Below are positions 1-12,697 of a stretch of DNA of 64,000 nucleotides, one piece after another; within the stretch, counting starts at the first letter, position 1; each line of letters starts with the position of its first letter. Source of the DNA: Parus major (lineage: Eukaryota; Chordata; Aves; Passeriformes; Paridae); assembly GCF_001522545.3 (NCBI RefSeq), contig NC_031769.1, positions 25,876,100-25,940,099 of the forward strand, read 5' to 3'. A model generated the notes under the pieces. That model was not told the origin of the DNA. It worked only from the letters and a program-made list of their open reading frames with translations, and searched no databases. Made by a program: the position numbers and the translations under genes.

Positions 1-1369
1 GAATATATATTGAATTGAAAATTCCATGCTTAATTTCCTTTTCAGATGTAAATTAATTTTTTCCTCAAAACAAAGTTTTATATAGAAAATTAAATTTTGA
101 GAAAAATACATTTTCTCTCAGAAAATCATTCAGGTAGTGTTTTTCTCATCAGCCTTAGCATGAGATAGCCACTAAAGTATTTTTTTCATTGAGATCAATA
201 AGAAAATTATTGACAATGGAATTGCTATAATTGCTCAAGTTATTTTTTTTCTGTTACTACAGCTGCAGATCTTTTAATACATCCATATTTTTTGTAACCT
301 AATATTATTAATTTGTAGTATAGTGGTATCTACATATATAATGCTGGGTTTAGAAAGCTATTCTTTATATGGCAATGGCAAAAGATGGCCAGGAAAGTAG
401 GAAGAGAAGACTTGCTAATCACCTGCAGAATCTCTGGCACTAAAGGGCAGAGAAACAGGTCAGGAAATCAGTAGTGTTCAATAAACTGCACTTACACTTA
501 TTTCTAATGCTATTTCTTGGCCCACAGAATGAGTGCTACTGCTGTTCCTAGCTGCTAATTCTTCACTTTTCTATTGCTGAATTGCCCAATATTTGTTGAA
601 TTCATTCTTTCCAATCTGGCTTCCCTCACAGAAACATTTTGCCCTTTTTTGGAAAGAACTTCAGTTAGAAGGAAAGGCAAACAATAAATATAAAAAAAAA
701 TCCATTCAACCAGAGCCAGAGGTAAAGATCATATTGGTATGAATAGACATAGTTGGGTCAACACTCAGTGCTTTTAAAAAATCTCCCTTTTCTGATAATG
801 TGTGAACAAAGGAGAATTTTGTTTCTAAACTGTTAAGTAGTCAATCACAACAAAAATAAAAAAAAAGAAGGCGAGAAATCTAATAAAAAATAAAAGTAAT
901 TTCATAAAAAAAATTGAGTAGATCTGTTTAAAACAAAGTTTATAATTTCTGTAATTGTGTTCTGGAACACATTTTTGTTTCTTTTGACGTGCAGCTGAGT
1001 GTCATTGTGCTGACTTATGCTGAGAGGATGGTAAGGAAGCACTTGATACGAAACACTTTAGGCTTTTGTTATCCATCCTTCCTATAAAACTCCAACAGGA
1101 AAACCTCTGAAGTTTTCAAATGCAGTAACTAAATTGGAAACAGAGCCCTGTAAAAATGTGTTCTTGTGCCCTGTCTGTCCTTGGTAGTCTGTAAAAATTT
1201 GATATAGACATCTGAGCTGGAAAAATCTCCAGAACTCGCACCCTGTACACTTTAGCCTCTTTGTCTCCACACTTGCTAGAGTATCTCTTCTTGGTAAGTA
1301 TTGTTAGTTCCCACATATTTATTTTTTTGCATCCTCCTCCCCTCATCACTCGGTAAGCAAAGTGTATAT
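1..1369. other. single-copy AT-rich DNA, no gene seen
   Basis: I see no coding, RNA or repeat-family signal here. There are only short A or T runs, for example near 691-699 and 858-866. Two overlapping minus-strand open stretches around 1080-1350 resemble no known protein and look like chance frames. Confidence 0.7.
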
Positions 1370-1976
1370 AGAATCATAGATTCATTGAATGGTTTGGGTT
1401 GGAGGGGCTCTTAAAGATCATCTAGTTCCAACCTCCCTTCCATGAACACGGACAATGTTCACTAGACCAGGTTGCTCAAAGGTTGCATCCAACCTGGTCA
1501 TGAATGCTTACAAGGATGGAACATCCACAGCTTCTCTGGGCAACCAGTCCAGTGTCTCATTACCCTCAGAGTGAACAATTTCTTTCTAACGTTTAATCTA
1601 AATGCACCCTTTTTCAGTTAAAGCTACATGTCCTCGCAAAAAGTCCCTCTCCTGGTTTTCACAGGCCCCTTTTAGGAACTGGAAACTGCTATGAGGTCTC
1701 CCCAGACCCTTTTCTTTTTCAGGCTGGTCCACCCCAGCTCTCTCAGCCTTGTTTTTAGTGTGCACTGCCAGATCACATCCAGCTTGTTATCTACCAACCA
1801 CCCTAGGTCTTCTCCACATGGCTGCTTTCAGTCTATTCTCTACCAAACCTGTACTTGGGCTTGGGTTTGTCCCAGTGCAGGACCTGGCATTTGACCTTAT
1901 TGAACTTCAAGAGTTTTACATAGGTCCTGCCAAGATCACTTGGGACAGCACCCCTTCCCTCCACACAGAGGTCTAG
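1370..1976 (-). mobile_element. CR1 LINE fragment, 5'-truncated and internally deleted
   Basis: CR1 is a non-LTR retrotransposon of birds and reptiles that moves by target-primed reverse transcription. The plus strand shows its 3' end reversed: an AATCATAGATTCATTGAATGG tail, then GGTTTGGGTTGGAGGGG and a stretch matching the CR1 3' UTR. On the minus strand, residues such as LLKFNKVKCQVLHW and KPKYRFG (about 1833-1930) match the late part of CR1 reverse transcriptase. The sequence jumps at about 1755-1765 from the ORF region straight to the GCTGAGAGAGCTGG block. Roughly 200 bp of the C-terminal RT segment appears deleted there, judged against the usual CR1 order. It is non-functional: no complete RT domain and no endonuclease. 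The family assignment is firm; the subfamily is not determined. Confidence 0.93.
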
Positions 1977-2160
1977 TGTCTGTGTTTGGTGGTCACCTAC
2001 TGTGTTACACACACTAATATGTAAGAAATACAAGTCTTGCAATGCTATTTTTTCTAAGAGTAGTTTGTGCCTCCCTGTACAACAGTGCATTCTGCATCAT
2101 GGCTTTTTCAAAAGCTAGAATTTAACTAGTTAGGTCAACTACTGATAGCCTGAGTGTGAT

Positions 2161-2188
2161 GAGCTTTGACGAGCTTTGATGAGCTCTG
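2161..2188. repeat. 10-bp tandem repeat, about 2.8 units
   Basis: The units GAGCTTTGAC, GAGCTTTGAT and GAGCTCTGGG follow each other directly. This looks like a local slippage duplication; no function is implied. Confidence 0.8.
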
Positions 2189-5100
2189 GGTAAGTCTAAC
2201 TTCCCCCCTGGAAACAGCTTCTTTGCTTGAGAACTGTCTCTATGTTGACTATTACTTCCTCTTGCTACCACTTTGTATACAATTGGGTACTGAGAGTGTT
2301 ACCTGAACCTCCATGAGAGTGTTGTGTTACAGGGCATGGTGAACAGATAACTGAACTATCTTCTACCATCTTTTCACCTGATGTAGCAGAAGAGATATGC
2401 ACACAACTATCTCTGATTCATTATCATGGAAAGAGAAGGATAAAAGAGAACAAGATACGTAATGCAACATTTATGGTTTGATTTTTATTAAAAATTAATG
2501 GAACTTGACTGTCTTAACTTTAGAAGCCTATTGTTTTATGTGTAAACAAGGATTTGCAAAGAGAAAATGATGGAATTGTACTAGGTCATTCAGTTAATTA
2601 AGCCATGAACAGTGTTAATTCAGGTGGAAATCAGTGTTCCCTCATCTTTAGGTTTTTTGATTGTCACAAATGTGTTTTTTGTCTTTATTTCTGCAGATGA
2701 GACAACAAATTTAATTAAATTTGACTATGGTTATTTCCATAATTATTCACAAGCATCTCACAAAACATTAACATATATTATCATACATATGGTCTATATG
2801 TAGAGAGTCTTAAAAAATTTATTTTGTATATTTTCAAATTAAGGACAAATATATAAAACAGACAGTTCACAATGAGTCCATTGGGTCTTGATCCCAAACA
2901 AATGGGATTATGTTTGTAAATTCTTGGTATTAAAATAAGCAGGTGGAATTATAGCATGACATCATCAGCTCATGTTTTAGCTGAAAGTGGCCAAATTATT
3001 AGTTCAAACATTTAATAGAATTTGTGTAAGTAAATAGAACCTCACAGTGAAATTTCCATAAGATCCTATACAGTTCCTGAAATATTCAAGAACTCTGCAA
3101 AATGTAGCTAAATCGTTGAGTATGTTTGAAAATCATTATCTGGGGATAAATCCTCTTGTTCCCTAAGAAAAGCAATTTAATAAGTGCTATCTGATCTTAA
3201 GCATGTTCAGAATTTATGTTTCTGTTTAGGGTACCTCAATGAAACAAGAGGACAATTAAAAGCAAGTCCAGTAGCAAGAACTGCAAAATTTAAAAATTAG
3301 GTTTTTTTAATTATGCAGCTCTACAGTTTTTGGTGTAAAGTTCTGATCTATTAAGGGTAAATGCTTCTGTTCACAGTTGAAGCTAGGAACTTAAATTTAT
3401 GACATCAAGCTGTTCAAGTCTTTGTTCTCATTGCAGCATGCTTTTAAAAATGAACCATTTTACATGGCCTATGTATTAATTAGAAAACTAATGCAACATT
3501 AGGATTTTTAATTTTCTTTTTAATTCTTTAAAGTGGTGTGTTTGCATTTGCATTTCCTATATAAGAGGCAAAAATGTGTGTCTTTTTCTTTTGCAAACAG
3601 TTAAGTATGTCACTCTAGGGAAAAATTATTTTTTTTTAATGCTGAAAGATTTTTCAAGCAACTTGACTTGATAGATAGACTTGGTATATGGATATACTAA
3701 TGCGGAATTTCTTTCATATATGTGGAATTTCTTCCATTTACCAATAATGGGAATTTCTTCTGACTTTGTAATTTAAAAGAACAACATAACTGTGGAAGGG
3801 AAAGATGCAAACTTTATTTAAAGTCTCAAATGTTTGGTTTGGTTTTTTTTTTTGTGGAAGACAGAAAGCACCTTTGCATAGGATTAAAAGAGTCCTTTAT
3901 GAATAACAGTGTTGGTTCTTTTGGTTTTTTTATTGTGCTGGTAGTGCATGAGATGTGTCAACTGATTAAAGAGGTCATTCTTTGCTTCTTCTTTTCTTCT
4001 ATTTTTTTCTTTCTTGTTCTCTTATAGGAAACAGAGAAAACTGTATTCTGAAAGTTAAAATGATCAGCTAGCATGAAAATTAGGTGTGGAAAGATTAGCA
4101 CGTGCTAGAACCATTGCTCCTTGTGCAAACTAAATATATTAACAGTGTGTATGTGTGTGCTAAGACAGCCATTGCTTTTTCATGAGACTTTCAGAGATAA
4201 ATATTGGAAAGAGATATTTTGAAGTCAAAACTTGTCATTTGAAAATGTCAAAACAAAAACTTTCAGCTACATAAATTGAGAAATATTATCCAAACACAAA
4301 GCAAAAAATGTTGAGTTGCTCAAAACAGGATACATAATATCTCTCACAGCTCTCAGAAAGATCTCTGCACCATGACTCAGAGATTATGAAAATTTGTTTT
4401 GTCACCAAGACAGTGAGTTTTCAGTCCTTTCTCAAATATCAGTTTTTGTCATGGTTTATACCTTAACTCTGAAAATGACTGTTGAGTTAAAGAAATCAAG
4501 TTCTTCTGTTGAAGGGCTTGTTTCTTTTTTTGCATGAAATAATATATATTTATGCATGTGATAAATATGGGAAGTAAGTTGAAAGCTGAACACTATCATA
4601 ATTCGGCTGTGTTATGAGACTGTATGAATTAGAACTTGCATCAATTTAAGATATTCCGTACTTCTATTTGTCAAGGATTCTCTCTTTAGGAGAGATTGCA
4701 GTCTTTGTGTATTTTACATGGTGATTGAAGTAAAAAAGGTACTTATCCAATCAGCTTCAGATTGTTCCTAGTACACTTTGCAAATATATTTGTTTGCTAT
4801 TTTATGAGCTGATAAATAATTTTGGTAAATTCTTCTTTTCACAGAATAACTATTTTGCATTTTTCACACAGTACCTTTTACTGACTTAAGGGAGGTAGCC
4901 AAGATAATTTTAATAGTTTCTGCCAGATGTTGTGAACCATCTTAAAAAAATACCAAGGTTTCTTTGTTAGAGGATATTAACAGGAACACAGGGAAATGTA
5001 TAGAGACTTGACCACAGGGGTGTTCAAAGATGCTAAATTCATTCTTGGTTTCTAGTCAGAAAAACAGTGAATTTGGCATAAATTTTGAATCCCTGGAAAG

Positions 5101-5839
5101 GTTTCAGATCTTTCAGGTGAAATTACTTCTGTTCTATGTTTCACTTTCTGCTACTTCTGGTTTGCAGAAAGTAATGGCACCTTCTGAACTGCGAGTCACC
5201 GAGGGAGAATAACATATATGGAAAAAAATTACCCTTCAAAGCTACTGGAAAGGGTATTGCTGAGACACTTCAAAAGGAGGCCCAAAGGGTTAAGCTTTTC
5301 ACTTCATTAATTTTAAGCTGTTCCCTGCCTGAAACCTTGCAAATTTCTGATAAGAGTTGTAAAAACCAGGTGTTTGTTCTAAAACTACCCTACCATAGCA
5401 GTGAATATTTCCCAGATAAAAATTAATGAAGGGAAAACTCATAAATGTGTCAGAAGAAGATAATTATTATTTCAGATACAAGCCAGATGCTCTCCATTGC
5501 AAATCAAGTAGGAGTAGGAGTCTCAGTTTACAAAAAGGCTTCTCCAATTGTGAAAAGGAAGAATCTTCACTGGTGGACTCTAGGTAGCATAACTCTGACA
5601 AAGAAAGATCACATTCAGATCTAAGATGCTACACTGTGAAATGAAAGAACCTGTTGGTATTGTATTGATGGTATTGATGTTGTCATCTTGGCACATGGAT
5701 TCTTGAGTGGCTCTGTACGTAAAGATATCTTAGCTAGTTTAGACGATTCCAACAGCCAATGAATCTAGTCATTCGGAATAAATTTTATTGCAACCCAGAA
5801 AAACCCACAAAGCTAAGTTTTGTACAGACCATTTTGATC

Positions 5840-5884
5840 TAATTGCAATGCAATTTCAATTGCAAATCCAATTGCAATGCATTT
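5840..5884. repeat. clustered AATTGCAATGCA direct repeats
   Basis: The 12-mer AATTGCAATGCA occurs twice (about 5841 and 5870), with CAATTGCAA between the copies. The motifs are partly self-complementary. ATTGCAAT resembles a C/EBP half-site pair and ATGCATTTG is near an octamer-like word, but in AT-rich DNA this is weak evidence for a regulatory role. Confidence 0.5.
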
Positions 5885-6194
5885 GATGATTTACACACAT
5901 TTGTATTTGCATAGCCAGAAATTTTGGAAACAAAAAATTATGCAGTGAATTGTAACTACCGAGCACACAATTTACTTAATATTATGGCACTGAAGACCAT
6001 CTTAATGTTAAATCTCTTCACTGTCCCAGCCAGTCTACCTATGTGATGCTTTTAATCCTGAAATAAACATTAGGGCAAACATCAAAATAAAAAGCAAAAG
6101 AAAGCAGTCTTTTTGGGAAAATCCCTTTGTGCCTTTTTCTTACTGTCCATACATATAGGTTTTTCTGAAGTTAGTAATTGTTCTGGTTTTCTAT

Positions 6195-6600
6195 TTTCAG
6201 ACAGCTTTCACTGTGCCTAGCAGCAGTGTGCAAAGGCCCAAGTCTGCACCACTAAAACTGCATGTTCATTCTCTTGTATTGCAGCAGGATGCAGGGATCT
6301 CTAACTCCAGCTCACTGGATTGGGCTCATCTTTCCAAGCTGTCAACAGAGGCATCTTGTTAGCCTCATAAAAGGGATCTGCAGTTCTTGGACATATTCCA
6401 GCTTGCCTGTGCCCTGTCCCCTATCCCATCCACCACCCATCCACTCTCTTGAAGCTCCCACACTTCAGGTATGCCATGGCTTGTACTGCAACCTGGTAAA
6501 GTGGCAGCACTGGACTTTTCTTCTACTTTTTTCTTATTTGTATTTAAACTTTAATTATCCATTCTGTTGGCTCTTATTAAACCTGTTTTATCCATTTTGT
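6195..6600 (+). other. GC-richer patch with splice-like sites, unclassified
   Basis: A strong acceptor-like sequence (TTTTCTATTTTCAG) ends at 6200. It is followed by 53 open codons (6201-6362), containing VPSSSVQRPKSAPL and LDWAHLSKLSTEASC, then TAG. A second acceptor-like site (TTGTATTGCAG) ends at 6286, and a CAG/GTATGC donor-like site lies near 6469, with a different frame open between them. The patch ends with CTCTTATTAAACCTG at about 6572, a word seen in LTR ends. It could be an exon, a non-coding RNA exon or an old LTR. I do not recognise a protein. Confidence 0.25.
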
Positions 6601-6642
6601 ACCTATAATTTTATGGCTAATAATTGATTTCTACAGTTCCAT

Positions 6643-6673
6643 ATATATCTATCTATATCTATCTATATCTATC

Positions 6674-6750
<77 letters not shown>

Positions 6751-6850
6751 CTATATCTATATCTATATCTATATCTATATATCTATATCATCTATATCAT
6801 CTATATCATCTATATCTATATCTATATCTATCTATATCTCACATATATTT
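6643..6850. repeat. compound TATA-type microsatellite
   Basis: An uninterrupted block of several related units: a 10-mer (ATCTATCTAT) repeated about three times, then (ATATGT)n to about 6750, then (ATATCT)n, then a 9-mer (ATCTATATC) three times, then (ATATCT)n again. The long IC-, YM- and IS-repeat peptides it could encode are artefacts of the repeat. Confidence 0.95.
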
Positions 6851-6910
6851 ATATATGGAAGTGTACATAATGTAAATAGTGTAGTTGTGTATAATTAAAT
6901 ACAATATGAT

Positions 6911-6990
6911 TTATATATATACATATACATAAATGTACATAGCACATATATATGTGTGTGTGTGAGTGTGTATATATATATATATATATA
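6911..6990. repeat. mixed (TA)n/(TG)n microsatellite
   Basis: Alternating TATATA, ACATATACAT and TGTGTGTG runs end in an uninterrupted TA run of about 20 bp at 6970-6990. It lies 60 bp beyond the compound microsatellite and may be the decayed edge of the same repeat-rich patch. Confidence 0.85.
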
Positions 6991-9199
6991 GTAAACAGAA
7001 GTACATATATTTATATTTTAACACTATCTGGTTGAAAGGAAGTGGGAAGTCAGTCTCAGAGAGCATGTGGGTATGATGCTGCCTAAAATGTTAGTCATGT
7101 TGATTGATCATCCTGATGGATGATATTTAACAAATATCAGCTACCTACATCTTGACCTAAAATGGTGGCTGAAAGGTGACTGTCCATTGTATAGAGAGGG
7201 GAAGGGCCTTTGGAGCTGGTGTTCTTCCTGTTAAACTGGTAGAGAGTGTCTGGTCCTGGGCATGACTTGCAGGGAAAATGTCCACTGAGGCTGTAGGGAA
7301 GGGGACAGAGCTCCTGTGAAAAGTTAGAGATGGACACCTGCCACTTCTTATCTCATGTGTTTGTAGCAGTCACAGTCCAGTCTTCACCAGTCACAGTTCT
7401 CAGACTGTGCACCGAACAGCCAGAGCAGGCACGGGTCCTTACCACATTCATGGGCAGTGAGTGATGACTCTTGACAATGTTCACATTGTCAGTGTTAGCT
7501 TCTGCCTTCTAAGGAGCTGTGGTCTACCTACATTCCACATCAAACTGATAAAGAAAGTAGCACTGCCACTGACAGTGTTGATGTTCTTTCTGCCTTGAAG
7601 ATGTGAATTTCAACAAACGGGAGTTTCTGCCGCTTTCCCCATGAACATTAGAGTCAATTAAGCATGGTAAAGAGGCATGTCAGGCAATGGAAACAGAGCA
7701 GGAGTGGAATAACTACAGTTTCTTGGACTTTTGATGGGCTGCCAGGAAGATTTTCCAGAGTATATTAGCTCAAAATAATACTTTAAAATTGTTCAGGATA
7801 GGATTTATTCTCTATTCATTATGCCTCATTCTATTCATTATACTTTATTCACTGTATGCCCATTGACACTAAAGGGAATTTGTATAGGTATAAGGGAATA
7901 AAAGAAGGTCTTGTATTCTACTCTCCTTTTCTCTTCAGTACAAAATTTCCACTCTAAGGAAGTGGATTTCATTTTTAAGAAGAAATATTTATTTTCAGGA
8001 CAAAGCCATGTATTACACTTAAAAATTCTGTTCTTTATTATATCATTTAGCAGTGTTCTGTATGTATTGGTGTTACAGAAGATTTTTGACCTTAAAATAA
8101 TTCTTCTTTAAGTATAAGCTTGCTGATGTTATGGTGCTATGAGTGAAGTTTATGTGTGACCACACCTGACGAAAAATCACCACATTTAGCTCCCAGTGAA
8201 AAACATTATTCTACAGCTTCTGAAGGATTATACTGCTTGTATAGAACCAAAGTACTCAGGCCATTGTTTAAAAAGCCACAAAAATAAAGCCTGGACATCA
8301 ATTTATCTTATTAAATAATAAATATTGCTTTTAGAGAGATTTTATTAGATACCTGTCTTTGAGGTAATTAATACATTATGTTTCTGTCTGACCTCCCCTC
8401 TTTCTGTTGACAACAACTATTTTATCAACACATTGTACTTTGTTATTGTGGGCTTCCAGAGCATTGTCAATGTCCATTACAGGTCTCGTTGTCACAGCCA
8501 TTAATCAGTACCTTTTCCTACACACTTCCATCCATTACACAATCCTACAAACACTCACATTAAAGTAAAGATTTATGGCATATTGTCTAGATGAAGGTAG
8601 CCCAAGTTCTGACTCAGGTTTTATTCAAACTCTGTAAGCAAAAGAGGACAGAAGGACTACACTTACTTACCAAGTTAATCAATGCTTTCCTTGATGCTTG
8701 ATTAGTTTATTCTTATTTAACTTGATTTACAACCTGCCTACAAGCTGTCAGAGCACAGCTCAAGGATACAAACACTCAAGGATATCAGACTTCCTACTCA
8801 TGTACTACCTTGCTGATCTGAAATGAACAATAAGTCCAATATACTGAGTCTAGGTAAGTCCTCTGTACAAGTTCATCAAGTTTGGTGAGTCAAAATTCCT
8901 CCTTGACAGCAAAATAATTATCACTTTCCAAACCTTTAAAAATCAGCCAAACCATGTAGACAACAACATATTTAAGATTTTTATCACTGAAGAGTGGACA
9001 TGCCTTGGGGCAGCAAGATTAATTTTACTTTCCTCTGACAATCTTTTTCACCTCTTTGTTGTAAGGGTTGGTCTAATTTGTTTTTAAACTCCTCTTTAAC
9101 ATTATTTTAAATATCCCAAAGGAAAGTAATCTTTTGTTGAGTCCAGATCTCACAGAAAGAATAATAATAAATTTTCTTCACATACTTGTGTATCTGGTA
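6991..9199. other. single-copy DNA, no gene seen
   Basis: A mildly GC-richer part (about 7040-7480) has short open frames on both strands but no recognisable domain. A partial duplication of CTATTCATTAT lies at about 7812-7850. Nothing else is supported. Confidence 0.65.
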
Positions 9200-9378
9200 T
9201 AGGTGGCAAAGGGTTTGTGGCAGGGGTGTCAGGCTGGAGGGGTGGCCTTGTGGTAAAAGGCCAGGGACTGTCCTGTGTGAGACAGGTTCCAGCTGATTCC
9301 AACAGGCCAACTACAGTGCTCACAATTCACAGTCCCTCAGCCAACCTAGTGGCAATTCTGTGATTGTTCTGTGCCAAT
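9200..9378 (+). other. repeat-like segment with a possible CR1 3' tail
   Basis: The part at 9335-9377 (GTCCCTCAGCCAACCTAG, then AATTCTGTGATTGTTCTGTG) closely resembles the 3' end of plus-strand CR1 copies. The GC-rich 130 bp before it does not line up with the CR1 3' UTR as I know it. It may be a chimera or another repeat class. Confidence 0.4.
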
Positions 9379-12284
9379 ATTTTAAAGAAATATTGAAAAA
9401 AGTGGGTAAAAGAGGAGCCCCGATATTCTGGATCTGTTCAATCAGCAATATTATGCAGAAAACATAGCAACTTAAAAATGTGATTAGTCTGGAATTTAGA
9501 TTCACAGCTAGAGGAAAAATCTGCACCAGAATTTACCATACTGATATTGAAAGCTTAGGAGAGATTTCGCTGATTCATCTTCTAAGGCAGGAAGGAAAAT
9601 GGGTACATTAAAACTCCCAGAAGTTATGTGAAAGCTACATTAACTAATACTGTATAAGGTTGTGGTTGGCATAATGTATTAGCTGGGCAATATTACCAGC
9701 TTGGTTTTACTGTCTTTTTATTCATCTGCTCTCAAATAGACTGACACAAGTTATTGCTGCTTTCTATTTCTCTCAAGGTCTGTCACTAATTTTTTTTCCT
9801 CTTTTTCTTGGATGAGTATAGCAATAAAAAATGCCTTTCCTTGAAGCGGTCAATTGATAGGTGTAGAAAATGAGAACCGAAAAGGACCATTTTGAAAAAT
9901 GCCACAAGTAATGCACAAAGACAATATTTTAAGCAGCTCACAGAATTTCCTGCCAAATGACTGTATGAGACATTGATAGTCTTGCTTTGTTTTATGACCT
10001 CTTCATACATGTTTAAGAACAAATAAAGGATTTTAGCCTCCTGCATTCTGTTAATATTTTACTTATTTTGGCTTGATTAATTGCTTTTAACAAGCCTTGT
10101 ACAGAAAAGAATGATATTGCAATGTACACTATTTATTTGATGGTGGGTTTTGGTGACATGATGGAGCAGTAATTTAAACTATGTTAATGAAATCCCTTTC
10201 AGTTCTGTCAGCTGAAAGAAGCAATCATAAATACATACCCAGATAATAATCAGAAGGGATTAATGTGAATACTTATTGCTGCTTTGCCACAGAGAATTGT
10301 TCCACATAGTGAGGTATTACAGAAAATTAGTACATGAAATAAGGCTAAGAGATCTGGATTTCTTGGAGGGTTGCTGACTTGCTCAGAATATCACCAATGA
10401 ACAGAGAGACTGATGGATGTATATACACCGTCCTACAAGATGCTGTCAGATTGTTTATTGTTCCATAAGGTCTGTCTCACCAAGGCTAAAACAGTCAGTG
10501 ATAGAAAACTAGGAGGTGGTCTGATACAAGAAGGTAAGAATTTTAAAGGAACTTCATTTTTTTTATTCTGGACTGTGAGTATTTGGCTGTAATAGAGTGA
10601 ATTCGGGTTTATGTCAGAGTTTAAGAGTAGTTAGTCTGTGTCATGCTACTATCTCAGCATCTACCATGGAGGAGTGTAAGACATGAGACCTGTGAGAGGG
10701 CTGTCCATGTCAGATGAAGTATCTACAGGCTGCTCCTTTCCAAAACAAAGCCACAATGCCCTCTACACAAAGCAGCTCAAACCGTGGTTTTGCATGAATC
10801 GTCACACATTTGAGGTCAAAGAGCTCACCTGACTGCATCAAAAGTTTCTGTTTTCACCTTTTGCTATTAAAAGCAAATTCATGAGTTAAACAGGACTAAG
10901 TAAAATGGATAAAAAATTGTGCACAAGGTTCTTATTTCTGAGATTTGGTTACTATATTAGATCACATTAGCAGCTAATTTGTATGCTAAAAATGAGTCTG
11001 TATGACACTGGTACACACCTGCACTGCTCAAGGATCAGGCATGACTGAAGATCTCCACCCTGTGATATATTGCATGTTTAGTTCTTCTGGAAGTTGAATG
11101 ACCTATTATGAGTTTTCAGATTTTACTCCACAATTAATGAAGTTTTATTTAACTCTTAGTTTGACAAAGCTGTGACAGTAAAACTGGCTAACTACACTAG
11201 CAAGATCTTTGTGATGTGTTCCTCTGTTTGCATTAAGGCAGGTTATTTTTTAATAAATTTTCTTAGCAGAATAAATCTGACACTACTGACACTGCTGCAT
11301 AACTTTCTTGAAAACTTACCTTCAAGATATTGCAATTATGTCAAGACCGTACAAATATTGTGGTTATTATTCAAACATTAACTGATAGTGTGAAAAATGT
11401 GGTTTCATACAGAACTAGACTGACACTGTGTAGAAAAACAGTTGTTCAGAAATGCATGAATTTAAACATTAAATGTTTTTTAATTGTTTTTACCTAAAGA
11501 TTGATTAGATAGCTGTTGTATTAAAATTTAGCTCCTAGCAGAGTCACCAGATGAGTTCAGGCTGTCACTGCTCTTACAGAGAACATGGAGGCAAAGGTTT
11601 CTGTTCATGTCAGCTTTGTCAGTCAAAGGACTGAAAGGTTTATTTCCAGTTTCATATCTGCTGTCTTTTATTTAAGTTCTTATTGTATTTTTCAGTCAGA
11701 AGAACTTCCTCTTGTACATTTCTTGCTCATTAAAAAAATTTAAAGGATCAGAGAATGAAGGTGTTTTGGAAAGTTGTCAATCTTTTCTCTGAAAGTGCAT
11801 CAATGACCTTTTATTTTGGTATAAATGAGCAGCCATGGTTTTGATTAAGAGCCACACATTGCTGGAGATGTAAGTTCCTTATCGATCGACAGGTCAAAGC
11901 TTCACAGCTTTGTTCTTTTTAACCCTTAGAAATAATTCAATTTGTATGATGCATGAGTCCTGGGTGTTAACAGAGACTGTTTTTATCACCAGGTAACGAT
12001 CCACTATGTGCATGAATGCTTCGACATCGGTTACTTCTAATGGAGAGATGATAGCGAATCCTTCAAGCTTATTACAGTTAGAGTTAAGAAATGAATGATT
12101 TTCTAAGGGGAGATCTCTGTGGTGCAATTACAGTGATGTGGTTTGGGGGTGTTCCACCCCAGAGAGACATCTGTGGTAGTTGTGGGTCTGACTAACTTTT
12201 CTGGGAAGAAATTACTGGTTGTGATAAGGTTTATGTTGAAAAGTTAAGAGGCCATTGCTAAAAGAGTGGCTTGAGCTACTATCC
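9379..12284. other. single-copy AT-rich DNA, no gene seen
   Basis: Isolated donor-like words (AAGGTAAGAATT at about 10530; on the minus strand GAAGGTAAGTTTTC at about 11318) lack an adjacent open, protein-like frame. The 150 bp just before the LTR (about 12130-12284) are somewhat GC-richer and unclassified. Confidence 0.6.
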
Positions 12285-12697
12285 TGTGCTGGTTTTGACT
12301 GGGAGAGGGTTAATTTTCTTCAGGGTAGCTAATATGGAGCTATGTTTTGTATTTGTGCTGGAAACAGTGCTGGTAATTCAGGGATATTTAGTTATTGCTG
12401 GGCAGAGCAAAAGGTTTTTCTGCTTCTCTTACTGCCCCACCAGTGAGCAGGATGGGGGGGCAGGAAGGGCACAAGAAGATGGGAGGGGGAACATTCTGGA
12501 CAGGTGACCACAAATGACCAAAGGAATATCCCACACCATATCCCATCATGTTTAGTGTATAAAGTTGGGGAAGAAGGAAGCTGGAACACTCAGACTCACA
12601 GCATTTGTCTTCCTAAGTCAGGGTTACATGTGATGAAGCCTTACTCTCCCGGGGATGGCTGAACATCTGCCTGCTCATGGGAAGTGGTAAATGAGAT
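12285..12697 (+). mobile_element. ERVL-type LTR, 3'-truncated
   Basis: The segment starts with TGTGCTGGTTTTGACTGGGA followed by GGGTTAATTTTCTTC, the start of a common bird ERVL-class LTR. It continues through the conserved GACCAAAGGAATATCCCACA block, a TATA box (12558-12563), CATTTGTCTTCC and GCTGAACATCTGCC. It stops after GGGAAGTGGTAAATGA. The final LTR part, including the terminal CA, is missing. It shares its block order with the split LTR at 25.6-28.2 kb. No internal retroviral coding sequence is visible beside it, so it is a solo or truncated LTR relic. Confidence 0.85.
12558..12563 (+). promoter_or_regulatory. TATA box of the LTR promoter
   Basis: TATAAA sits in GTTTAGTGTATAAAGTTGGG, at the usual U3 position of this LTR family. 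It is intact here, whereas the second LTR has a degenerate GTATACAAA. Present activity is unknown. Confidence 0.5.

Larger units (their letters stand above)
1977..6194. other. single-copy AT-rich DNA, no gene seen
   Basis: About 4.2 kb without a supported gene. A good acceptor-like site (pyrimidines then TCTGCAG) ends at about 2695, but the open frames after it are short and not protein-like. Two small local duplications at 2161-2188 and 5840-5884 are listed separately. Confidence 0.65.

Noticed and set aside
2680..2803. Exon starting after TTTATTTCTGCAG
   Set aside because: The short open frame is low in information and no donor follows.
6624..6898. Long frames of IC, YM and IS repeats
   Set aside because: They are translations of the compound microsatellite in different frames, not genes.
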